DNA from: Haematococcus lacustris
Taxonomy: Eukaryota > Chlorophyta > Chlorophyceae > Chlamydomonadales > Haematococcaceae
Assembly (NCBI GenBank): GCA_030144725.1
Contig: JASKMD010000031.1
Span: 10,711,097-10,775,096, forward strand
Length of the DNA: 64,000 nucleotides
Reading direction: 5' to 3'
A program made the translations under genes and the position numbers. This document shows, in pieces, positions 10,744 through 35,488 of this stretch (the stretch's first letter is position 1; each line of letters opens with the position of its first letter). Under the pieces are notes generated by a model. The model had not been told where the DNA came from and searched no databases. It saw only the letters and a list, made by a program, of their open reading frames with translations.

Positions 10744-12037
10744 CCTCCCACCTACCTGGCTTGGCCGTGATGGGCACCATGGGCACGCCCGCAAACTTAG
10801 TGAGGTTGAATGTCTGGGCCAGACGCTTCTGTGCCTTGCGGATCGCCTTTGGCCGCTCCTCAGCCGGTACCTGGCAGCAGTGCGCTGGGGTGCGCATCAC
10901 AGGGCGGTGTGGTGCGCTGCTTACTCACCCTCCTGACCCTGCACCCTCTGCTGACATGGTCACACTGATTCAGACAGCTGCTCACCAGGTCACACTTGTT
11001 CAGCGCCACGACCATGTTGCTGGTGGCCACCTCCCCCACCACCAGGCACTCAGCAGTCTGGGTCTGCAGGCCTGCCACCTCCAGGCAGGGCCAGGAGCAG
11101 GGCACAGGGGCGAGGGGCAGAAAAAAGGGTGGGCATGGCGCCATGCAAGCATGACGCATGGTACAACCCACACCATGCTGCTACTGCTGCTGCTGCTGCT
11201 GCTACTGCACCTACCACTGCTGTTGCCGCTGCTGCTCTCGCCACTGCTGCTGCTACTACTGCTGGTGTCGCTGCTGCTGTCGCTGCCCATGCCGCTGCTG
11301 CTGGTGCTGCTGCGCTCACCCTTTGTGATGTCGACCACCAGGACCATCATGTCAATGATCTGCACACCGCCTATGATGGTGCGGATGAGGGAGGCATGGC
11401 CAGGGCAGTCCACCAGCGTGAACTGCAGCTCATCATATGGCAAGTGCTGCAGGTGCGCCGGCAGGGGTACCTGCAGCAGGGGTGAGGCACAGCAACCAGG
11501 CAGTGGAGCGGCTCAGCTGCCAAGGGACAGCTGGAGCTGGAGTCAGAAGGTAGAGCAGGAAAAAAGGCAGGAAGTCAACAATTGATACCTGGTATAAATT
11601 AGGAAGTAAGGGCCGTGCCCTAGCCGCCAGGCGTTTACCTAGGGGTGGGGTGTGTGGGATGGCAAGTGATCACTGAGGTCAGTTGAAACTAAAGCATGGT
11701 GAGCCTGGTAAGCGTCTGTGATGTGTATGCCTGGGCGGCAGCTGCGGCCACCCACGGAGAAGGACGAGAAGCCAAGGTCTAAGGTGATGCCACGCTCCTT
11801 GCTCTGTGGGTGCTTATCTAGGGCTGCCGTGGATAGCTTGGTAGACAGAGCCGCGACTGCAGAGAAGTTGTGAGAGGGCCAAGAGCTCAGGGCCGGTTGG
11901 CAGCTTGCACCCCATTCGGCACACATCTCGTTCTTACCCATGCTAGTTTTGCCACTGTCGACGTGACCAAGCACGCCGACGTTGACATTTAGGATGCGCG
12001 GACCCTTCGCGCCTTTTCCGGGGGCTTGGGAACCCAT
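6492..12037 (-). CDS. EEFSEC: Selenocysteine-specific elongation factor eEFSec
   Basis: Thirteen exons on the minus strand close in phase to 612 codons: 12037-11938, 11856-11756, 11470-11320, 11071-10986, 10870-10756, 10403-10216, 9831-9736, 9391-9245, 8782-8701, 8175-8063, 7589-7356, 7160-7026 and 6782-6492. GTPase motifs are intact: G1 GHVDSGKT (residues 24-31), the switch I block KERGITLDLGFSSF, G3 DCPGH (88-92) and G4 NKCD (142-145). Later blocks match domains II-III (FPIKGQGTVLTGTVLQ; KFHVSVGHTTVMASLTFF) and the eEFSec-only domain IV (IGAKFDGDIHGESCRLAFYG; RGMFKKETDP; FGKSGKLKVHF; final KRYMYEHDRKRL). Length is close to human eEFSec (about 596). It delivers Sec-tRNA to UGA codons with SBP2 and SECIS elements. 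Exon 11 has a Lys/Glu/Ala-rich insert. Introns carry CAG/CTG arrays. Start: ATG giving MGSQAPGKGAKGPR, just before the GTPase strand. Confidence 0.95.
8183..8335. repeat. CAG/CGG trinucleotide array in eEFSec intron 9
   Basis: Imperfect CAG and CGG triplets on the + strand, about 150 bp, immediately next to the 3' splice site at 8176-8177 (the gene is on the minus strand, so the transcript carries CUG/CCG here). Confidence 0.9.
8583..8692. repeat. CTG-rich array near the donor of eEFSec intron 9
   Basis: CTG/TTG triplets with an internal 18-bp periodicity (unit TTGCTGCTGCTGCCACTG, about four copies), ending 8 bp from the 5' splice site at 8700. It is complementary in sense to the array at 8183-8335, so the two ends of one intron carry opposite-strand triplet repeats. 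Confidence 0.88.
10664..10742. repeat. CAG array beside the donor of eEFSec intron 5
   Basis: About 23 CAG triplets with one GGAGGAG interruption near the left end. The array begins within 15 bp of the intron 5 donor (GTAGGTGG, reading the minus strand from 10755). Antisense frames through it give long poly-Gln/Ser/Ala ORFs that are not genes. Confidence 0.92.
11175..11310. repeat. Imperfect CTG/CTA triplet array in eEFSec intron 3
   Basis: Interrupted CTG triplets filling most of the intron between exons 3 and 4, starting just downstream (in transcript sense) of the donor at 11319. Confidence 0.85.
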
Positions 12038-13314
12038 GTGAGGACGGCTTTAAGCCACGCTGGGGCAACCAGAGGTGCCGGCTGTACGGCTGCAAGCAGC
12101 GGCTTGTGGCGCAGTTCTGGAGCATGGTGAGCTTGCAGGGCTTCTGATCAGCTTCTGAACCACTAACCCTCTAGCCACCCTATCCCTGCTCCAAAGTACT
12201 TCAGAGGCTTCATAACTGGGCTTCACCACTTCAAACCAGCTTCTGAACCCAACAGCCCTCTTGCAGCTCCGAAATCACAGGTTCAGTGTTTCATAGTGGG
12301 GTTGAGTTGCTGCAACTGGCTATCGCCACCACTTGCGCCGCCACTTGCACAGCCTTGTCAAGCACGTACACCCACTCTTGGCCTGGCCTGCCTGGCAGGC
12401 TGGGCGACCTTCCCATCTGCACAGCTCAGTGAGACGTGGCCCTGGGCTGACTGCACGTCCCGGTCATAGCACCTGCCGGGGTGTGGGAGTTTGGTAATGT
12501 CAGGTCATGTGTCGGGTCGTGTGGGATGTGCGGTACTGTCCCCGTGCTGAGAACAATCACACCGGGAGGGCGTGCATACCAACACATACACATACCATAC
12601 ACATACAGCCGGCCACGTGAAAGGTGAAGAAGCTGCGCAACATCAGCATCAGCCGATCACTGCCCGCTCGCTTCAAGCCTTGTCCCTAACCAGTACCGCG
12701 TCCTCGAACGCGTCCCCCTAATTCCTTGAGGTGACCGGTGAGGTGAGGTGGCCTAGCTTTCATTTCCTGCCGTGCCAGATATCGTCTTCGATTTTGGCAG
12801 CGCGATCAGCTCCGGCAGCCCTGTCTATTGAGTTGCGCCTGGTTTGACTATGTTTGTAGTGGGTCGGCAACTAGGTCAGTATCTGATTCTTCCGGCGCAA
12901 GCCTAGACACGCCCACACCGGTGCTGGAACATACTAACGCTACTAACGTACTTTGCAATCTTTCGCATGGCGGATGAAGGATGAGAAGGACGAGAAGGCC
13001 GACCGTCATCTGATGGGCAGAAGCCGGCCCAGGTGGGTGTCGTCGTCTGCACGTGCGCGCCCAACACAACGGCATCGGATGCAGCGCGCGAGGCGGCGGT
13101 TTGATGCCCTCAGCGTGAGCTAGGACGGCAGAATGCCCATCTTCAAGCATACTTGGGGAGCACATTTTGCTTGCTTGCTAGCACATAGTTGACGGCTTAA
13201 CAGTTCACGATACATAAGGTTATTTTGTAACAAAGAATGAGGCAAATTGCCGCGAACTTCACATGTTCGTCCTGCAACGTGCGTAGCGGCTAACAAAACA
13301 GGAGTCATTAATCG
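12038..13314. promoter_or_regulatory. Divergent intergenic region between eEFSec and the MutS homologue
   Basis: About 1.3 kb separating two genes read away from each other. It shows no convincing exon and no long tandem array, in contrast to the introns on either side. A degenerate repeat of CTTCTGAACC/AGCTTCTGAA words lies at 12140-12260. It presumably holds both promoters, but I see no element I can name. Confidence 0.4.
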
Positions 13315-28878
<15,564 letters not shown>

Positions 28879-30231
28879 GGGGGGACCCCCACTCGCCTTC
28901 CGCCAAGTCCTTTACAGTATACGGTGCGGCGCCGAGCGCGATGACACGGAGAGGGCCACGTCCTCCACAAGGTGATCAATGGAATGCTAGCTTTACATGG
29001 CAAGTCATACAAATCATACCATCTGCTGATACAAGCTGCCTAAACACCAGGCACTTCCATGCTTTGCAAACAGAGACGTGCAGGTCATGCAAGCGGTTGA
29101 TGCCCAGAGGTACCCATGCAGCGCAATCAGTGCTAGTTTGGCAATGCAGCTGTGGCTACCTGCTGCTAAGTGTATTTGTGTACATACTTCTTTGAATTAT
29201 ACCTGAGCCCACATACACAAGGTCATCAATGACATCCAGAGGTTGGCGGTGCGATTGAAGGCGATAGTTGCTTTCACAACGAGGAGGCAAGGCATGGGTG
29301 GATTGAAACAGACATGCAAAACAGAAAGCAAGATGGCAACTGGACTAAAGGCGAAGGAGCAGGCAAAACAGGAGGAACAGCAAACTTGGGGTTGAGAAGA
29401 GGCAAACACCGCGACAAGGACAAAGGCCAACCGAAGCTTCTTTTAAGCATGTCAAAGAAGGTTAGGGAATAAGGCCGAGATTAAAAGTCTGTGAGGTGTG
29501 AGCAGGTGTGAGAAGGAAGAGTGATGCTAAGGGAACCGTTGAGGGTAGGAACGAAGGGGTGGGGTTAGGCAAGGTCCCAACCAGGAGGGGTTGGGATGGG
29601 CATGCTTAGAACCAGGGGTGGCCCCACAATGGGCGTTTCACATCACTGCACAGCTTAGCGGCCCCAGCCGCAGAGGCCACGCTCCATGACGCCCTGGCTC
29701 TGACTTGCAGCCACAGATCTGCATGCCACATGTCAGATTGCACAACAGGCGTGCACCGAGAGTGAGACCTACTCACACAGCACTGGCAACATGCGATGCA
29801 AGGCAAGGGAAGGGGAAGCCGAGTGATGCAGCATCACCAACGTGAACCTAGTGAAGGGTGTTGTGGCCGTCGGGCCGGGCTGAGAGTGACCCCCCATAAC
29901 CCCATGCCATGGTGCTGCGCACAGTGGTGAAATGTGCATGGGAGCAGGTAGAGCATGGCTGTCATGACACCAGGCACCCAGAGACAGGGTGATACAGGGG
30001 CTGGCCCTGGATGTAGCAAACAGATCTGCAAAGCACGGCCCAGGTCCTGGCAGCACACTGCTGGTTGCTGCTGCTGACAGAGATCCTCAGCAGGGGCAAG
30101 CAGCAATGGGCCAGGACGTTCCGAGTCAGGGCTGCGATGGTTCGTGGTGGTGGAGGGAGGTCACACAGCTGCTAACTGCACCTGCAAGCACAAGGCTGCC
30201 CAAGATCCCAGCCGCACACTGCTGGCTGCTG
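28879..30231. other. Intergenic region, one unassigned exon-like stretch
   Basis: Holds the 3' end of the MSH gene and unassigned DNA. A Lys/Gln-rich open stretch on the + strand (about 29220-29395, beginning KVINDIQRLAVRLK and ending in a stop) looks faintly exon-like but has no family I recognise and no clear partner exons. The rest shows no convincing coding or RNA gene. Confidence 0.35.
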
Positions 30232-32753
30232 TCAACAGTGGCCAACACGCCCTCTCGCACAAGGCAAAACAAACAAATGCACACTCACATGTGCGCGTGG
30301 GCAAGGCAGCCGATATCGAGCTGCAATGCTCTCCTCGTCCCACAGCTCAGCTGTCCAGCCGGCGTGCCTCACTCTGCAATGATAACCAGGGGGCAGCAGG
30401 CGCCGGGCTGGGCTGGGCTGGGCTGGGCTGGGCTGGGCTGGGCTGGGCTGGGCTGGGCTGGGCTGGGCTGGGCTGGGCTGGGCTGGGCTGGGCTGGGCTG
30501 GGCTGGGCTGGGCTGGGCTGGGCTGGGCTGGGCTGGGCTGGGCTGGGCTGGGCTGGGCTGGGCTGGGCTGGGCTGGGCTGGGCTGGGCTGGGCCGGGCCG
30601 GGCTGGGCTGGGCTGAGCTGCCTTCAGCTGCAAGCTGCCTTCAGCTGCAAGCTGCCTTCAGCTGCAAGCTGCCTTCAGCTTCAAGCCGCCTTCAGCTGCA
30701 AGCAGCCTGCAGCCACTTTTGTGCGCATGTGTGTCACCGAGTTGCTTGCAGCTGTGTCATGGTGGATGGGTGTCAGTGTAGGGTGTGTGGTCTGACCACC
30801 TTTCGCTCCTGGAACCCTGTCCTGGCAGCACAGCCCGGCAAATAACAAGGGTGCCTGCCGCCATCTTATCATAACAGGCACATACCCGGCTTCAGGCTGC
30901 CGTAATCTGGCTATTGGCCGTAACGTTGGGGTCCCAGGGACCTGATACGTTGGAACCCATCCACACTGATTGCCCTTGCTTGTGATGGGCCCTGCCCTTG
31001 CTGCTTGATCTGTTTGATCTGCCTATTGATGCAGTGAGCGTGCTTTGCACCACATGAGCACGTCGCAACTCGCTTCAGCAGGCAGCACCAGTGCCAACAT
31101 TGCCCCCATGCCAGACCATTCTCCTTCCATGCTGGTGCAGCACACCTCGTCAGAGTAGCGTGCTTGTCTTCAAATGTCTTGTGGTGTAGCTGCACGCCCT
31201 TTGCCGCCGCAGCCGCACGGTCCTCAGCAGTAGGCGGGCAGTTTACGATGAGCTGGCTGCCGGGCGCACTCAGCTCATAGGTGCACCTGGGGAGGTTGAG
31301 GTGGGAGGGGCCCAGGCAAAGCCTGGCTGTCACCGGCATGGCCAGGGCTGGTCTTTGCTGCACGCAGCTCAGCTCCTGCACCTGGGTCAGGATGCATGCC
31401 ACCACCTCCTGGGCTGGGTGCAGAAGCCAAGGTGCACATGAGCTGAAGGCCTGCTTGGGCCAATTCAACCGCTGCCCTCACCTCCTGAGCTGCCCTGCAG
31501 CTTCAGTGGCCTCAGCCTTCACACCCACTGTGCAGCACTGGAGCAGCAGCGCCCTGCCGCCTGGCTCTGCCTGCCTCTCCCCTCTGACCCCTGACCCCTC
31601 CTCCCCCGCTGACCTCAGCAGCCTTCTGGCCTGGCGGCGTGTGAGGTAGCCGATGAGCCCCTCCATCAGCCACACCACGGGCTGGTCCGCCTGGAAGCCA
31701 GCCTGGGCCAGGGCGCTGCGCAGCTGGTGGGGCCGGGCCAGGTCAGCCACCAGGGCGTGGCGCGTGTGGCAGGCCAGGGGCAGGGCGCCCAGCACGCGCT
31801 GCTTCAGGGGCTCCAGGGCGCCGGAGTCAACCTCAAACACAACAGTGCCGGAGGGCCAGCTCAACCGCCAGGCGCGGGCGTCAAGGCCGGCGCCCAGGAT
31901 CACCACCTGATGCAGCCCCCTGCTGCCGCTGCTGCTGGCCAGGGGCAGACTGGGGGCTGCTGGGATAGGGGAGGACCTGCTGCCGCTGCCGGCTGCTGGG
32001 GTAGGGGACGCCATGGCCTCTAGCAGCTGGTCGTCTATGGCCACCGTGCGCACCTGAAGCAAAGGAGGCATGTCTGGGTGTAGGGGCAAGACATGGCAAG
32101 TATGTGGACAGGTATGGGGGGCTGCTCTGCTGGACCCGCTGCGCAGCTGTCAAGGGCGATCCAGGCAGACTGAACAGAAGAAATGCAGCTTGCACCTGGT
32201 TAAATGGGTGCTCCAGGGAAGAATGAAAAGAAGAAAAACAGCCTGCAGCCTGCAGCTTTTCTTTCCGCATGGTGTTGCGCTTGGGTTGCCTTGCTCACCG
32301 CCATCATGCTGGGACCGCGCTCATTGTTCCAGCCCTGCATCCCTGAGCTTGACCCCAGCTGGCAGTGGGTGACAAACAGCTTGTCAAACAAAGGGTTGTA
32401 AGGCAGGCCATGAGCACGGTAGTCAAACCCCAGGGGGCTGTCAGAAAGGCCAGCTAGGTCATTAATGGGGAGCCCTGCTGCTGCCAGCGCCCCAAGCATC
32501 CTGTAGTAGCTGACCTGTAGTAGGACAACATGACACAAGCTTTTCATGACAGTGGCGCAGTGCCAAGTTGGGCAGTTGGGGGTGCAGGCTTGGGTCAGAA
32601 AGGGTCAGAAATTTTAATAAATACTAATAATACTAATAAATAATAATCCAGCAGAGCAGCCCCACATACCTGTCCACATACAACCCTAGCACGACAGACC
32701 TGTACAGCTGTCTTCTCGATGGAGCTGAGGTGCGGAAGCATCGCCTCCGCCAT
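30232..32753 (-). CDS. SAM-dependent methyltransferase, leucine carboxyl methyltransferase (PPM) family, complete copy
   Basis: Five minus-strand exons close in phase to 330 codons: 32753-32700, 32514-32299, 32053-31614, 31286-31146 and 30373-30232. The first exon starts with ATG ([18 protein letters not shown]). Exon 2 has [18 protein letters not shown] and NPLFDKLF, the substrate-lid side of the family. Exon 3 carries the SAM loop [22 protein letters not shown], and [10 protein letters not shown]; a Ser/Pro/Gly-rich insert precedes the SAM loop. Exon 4 holds [18 protein letters not shown], and exon 5 the C-terminal [12 protein letters not shown]...ARYRLP. The protein length is normal for the TIGR00027 group. 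Predicted role: methyl transfer from SAM to an unknown acceptor, possibly a small molecule or a C-terminal carboxylate. No targeting peptide is obvious. The last exon could splice again at CAT|GTGAGTG, changing only the final 18 codons. Its paralogue is the incomplete copy at 0.4-2.4 kb. Confidence 0.85.
30403..30616. repeat. (GGGCT)n pentamer array
   Basis: About 42 units of GGGCT, with two GGGCC variants near the right end. It lies upstream (+ sense) of, and close to, the last exon of the minus-strand methyltransferase. Open frames give repeated Gly-Trp-Ala-Gly-Leu, a repeat shadow. Confidence 0.95.
30617..30715. repeat. 17-bp tandem repeat containing CAGCTG palindromes
   Basis: Five to six copies of CTGCCTTCAGCTGCAAG, with slight drift in the last copies, directly adjoining the pentamer array. 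Confidence 0.85.
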
Positions 32754-32989
32754 TGCTAGCGGGGAGAAGAGAGCGACAACTCGACAAGAAAGCAGCCTGG
32801 GTGGTTATGGGAAACGCCTTCAAATACTGAACGGAGGAACGCCGCTGGTCACATCCGATCACAGGCGCCGCAGCTCCGCCGCATGCGGAACAGTTCGGCA
32901 CCCAGTTTGTTCGCCACGCGGGTTTATGAGATTCATCTAGGTCGACGTTTGTGGTCTTACAAGGGGTCCGAGGGTGGCGGAGGGAGGGA

Positions 32990-33300
32990 GGGCCAGCCAT
33001 AGCAGTGGATGGTTCACTGGCCACCATACCTCCTCCCTCCCCAGCTGCTGTCAAGACAGGAGCAGGGCAGCGGGAGCACCCAGGAGAGGGGTGCCCTGGG
33101 AGCAGCTTGGGCGCCAGGGCGGCAATACAGGCTGCCACCAGGGTCATGGCCAGCAGGTGCAGGCTCGGCACTGCCAGGGCGTGGGCAAGGGCGTGGCCGC
33201 AGCTGCAGGCGCAGGCCGCAGCGCCGAGGCTAAGGGCCAGGCTCTCTGGCGTCACTGAGGGAGCTGGAGGCAAGGCGGGTGGCAATTGAGGAGTACACAG
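32990..33300 (-). pseudogene. DUF819 membrane-protein gene fragment (earlier transmembrane part)
   Basis: The minus strand encodes SLALSLGAAACACSCGHAL, then HLLAMTLVAACIAALAPKLL, which fit the helices that precede the conserved C-terminal half of DUF819 (YjcL-type) proteins. Its end (CPAPVLT... STAMAGPP) is homologous at the nucleotide level to the beginning of the DUF819 exon at 33400-33990. It lies downstream of that exon in transcription order although it should be upstream in the protein. No C-terminal half follows; the methyltransferase start codon is only about 240 bp further on. Confidence 0.5.
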
Positions 33301-33399
33301 CGGAATGAACGTCGCGAATCCCATCGGCAAGACTTGACGAAGCTCAAGGTCAGACCATGGCATCCCCCCCCTGCTTTGCTCTTCACTAGAGGTTGCCTG

Positions 33400-33990
33400 T
33401 CACAACTTATGACTTCGGGGCCTCAACGGCACCTTCAGCACCCAGGCCACTGCCAGCCCTGCAGCCGTGCCCACAGCGTAGCCCAAGCTGCCTGTCAGCA
33501 TCGCTGTCTGTGCCATAGCAGGCCAGCCTCTGCTGTTGGCCATGGCAGCAGCCGTGGCTGGGCCCCCCACATTGGCATTGCTCCCCAGCACCAGCGCCCA
33601 GGCAGGAAGGCGCATCAGGGTGTTGGCGGCCAGCAGCATGCCCCAGTGCACTGCCACCATGACCACCAGCAGTACCAGCATGGCCAGGGCTTCAGGGCGA
33701 GCCAGGCAGTGCAGCGACCCGGCACTGCAGCCAATGACTGTGAAGAACACACACATCAGGGCACCGCTCAACTGGCTGGCCCCTGCAAAGGGTGCGACTG
33801 CCATGGCTGATTGCTGGCCTGAGATGCAGCTGCCCGGTACAAGCACAGCAGTGGTGACAGCAGCAGCGTCCACGGACCCCACGGGCGCAGCAGCTGGCAT
33901 GGGGGGAGGGCCAGCCATAGCAGTGGACATGCCACTGGCTACACAACCTTCACTCACACTGCATTTTTTAGACAGGAGCAGGGCACCACT
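33400..33990 (-). CDS. DUF819-family integral membrane protein, C-terminal half
   Basis: The minus strand shows the family hallmark LGSNANVGGPATAAAMA followed by MLTGSLGYAVGTAAGLAVA, plus several strongly hydrophobic segments (ALMCVFFTVIGCSAG; MLVLLVVMVAVHWGMLLAA). DUF819 proteins are predicted multi-pass membrane proteins in bacteria and plants without an assigned reaction; plant members are often organellar. The open frame extends upstream to 34323 without similarity, so the 5' boundary is not defined; 33990 is where homology to the neighbouring fragment starts. Reads to a stop at 33400. Whether a transcript still provides the N-terminal half is unclear, because the only matching fragment (32990-33300) lies on the wrong side. 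Could be a surviving gene with 5' exons missed, or a broken tandem copy. Confidence 0.6.
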   Translation of the reverse strand, partial: SGALLLSKKCSVSEGCVASGMSTAMAGPPPMPAAAPVGSVDAAAVTTAVLVPGSCISGQQSAMAVAPFAGASQLSGALMCVFFTVIGCSAGSLHCLARPEALAMLVLLVVMVAVHWGMLLAANTLMRLPAWALVLGSNANVGGPATAAAMANSRGWPAMAQTAMLTGSLGYAVGTAAGLAVAWVLKVPLRPRSHKL

Positions 33991-34707
33991 GCGCCACACA
34001 AGTGCTGCCTCCTGACAGTTGATCGGTGGTTGTGTAACAGAAAATAAAGGATCCCACTGGGCGAAAGTAAGACTAGCACGGGTATGGCTGCGGTGACCTG
34101 CTGTATAAACTCTGTATGCTGCTCCCGCGTGTAGTAGGTCCAATTCCTGGCAGCCTCCGCGACGCTCTGCTCCGCGCGTCCTTCTATAGAAGCAGTTGGT
34201 CATCATGCCGGCGCGTGAACGCTGGAGCTGCCGCACGCGGTACACTTGCGCACCCAGATAGCCCCATGCCATGCCCCTGGCACTTACCGATGCCTGCTTC
34301 TGCTGCGCTGCACAGCCCGCCAAGTGGTAGCCTTGGGGTATGCCCTAGACTCGTTGGCATTGGACGACATGCTGCAGGACACCACCAGTGCTGGCAAGTG
34401 CTGCCCATCACATCATTCACCAGATAATCCAAGCAACAATTGGGTGCACAAAGGATGCCAGGCTATTGGGCTGGAGAGCGGATATGGCTTGTGCAGCAGC
34501 AAAGGAGCACTGAACCTTTCCTACCAAAGCCTGATCAAGGAGGCAAGGACACAGAGGAGGACGGCCAGCTAGCTCTCCAATGCGGCTAAATGTGACCTGC
34601 AGGTTCTGCATAGAAGTCTCATGTTGTCAAGCGAGGGCACATTTTCATGGGGTGTCCTGGTCACCGCTCTCGCCTGCTACCTGCTGCTGCTGCCGCATGG
34701 TGTGCAG
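33991..34707. other. Region between the DUF819 exon and the mTERF gene
   Basis: Contains open frames on both strands but nothing I can assign. The 5' exon of the mTERF gene, including any organelle transit peptide, should lie here; a plus-strand stretch near 34330-34380 (VVALGYALDSLALDDMLQ) is a candidate, without proof. The frame that runs into the first sure mTERF exon is open from an ATG at 34647. Confidence 0.35.
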
Positions 34708-35456
34708 GCAACCTTGCTCATGACGTGTCTTGGTACGCTGACAGCCTAGCCGCCAGCCTCGCCGCCCCGCCTGACAAAGTCCGCCGCCTGCTCAGACGGT
34801 ACCCTGCTTCCCTGGCCCTGCCACGGCAGCAGCTGGTCAGTTGTGTGGCTGCGTTGCTGCAGCTGGTGCCTAGCCTGGGACCCCTGCCGGCCCTGTGCAT
34901 GCTGCTGAAGAAGCCCCAACTGCTCATGCTGCCACCGCAAGAGCTAGGGAAGAGGTTGGCGGCTACTGCCGCAGCGTTTGGGATGGCCCAGGCAGATGCA
35001 GCACCCCTCATTGCCAAGCAGCCAGGGCTGCTTGAGGTGGAGGAGGACAGCTTGGCGCAGCAGGTGGGGCGGGGTGGGGCAGGCTGCGCCACTGGCAGAA
35101 GGCAAGGGCACTGGGCATGTGACTGGACCTGACACAGGCAGAGGCATTGGCATTGGATCAGCTTCATCAGCATCAGCATCACCACCTTTGAAACAGCTCA
35201 CAGTGGTCAGCATTGGCATGTTGTCAGCCAGGGGCGTTGCGGCCGTGCAGCTGGTCACCTTGTGCCGCAAAAATGGTCAGCTGGTCTTCAGCCTGAGCTC
35301 AATAGGCCCAGAGGTCCACCAGGGGGCTGTGAGTACCTAGGGTGGTGGCTGCGCTGTTGGTGTGCCAGCTCAGGCTGCGGGCCTTCTCCAAAGCTAGCCG
35401 TTTTGTTGTAAATGGTGGTGTCGCTGTTGTTGTTGTTGTCATTGTTGTTGTCATTG

Positions 35457-35488
<32 letters not shown>

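Noticed and set aside
10512..11585. Long plus-strand Ser/Leu-rich ORF across 10.5-11.6 kb
   Set aside because: Antisense to eEFSec exons and CAG/CTG arrays; no similarity and open only because of the repeats.
29989..30845. Gly-Trp-Ala-Gly-Leu repeat protein
   Set aside because: Translation of the GGGCT pentamer array; flanking sequence shows no coding signal.
32686..33363. A single 225-codon minus-strand gene
   Set aside because: It merges the DUF819 fragment (33300-32990) with the methyltransferase first exon in a wrong frame; the two parts belong to different genes.
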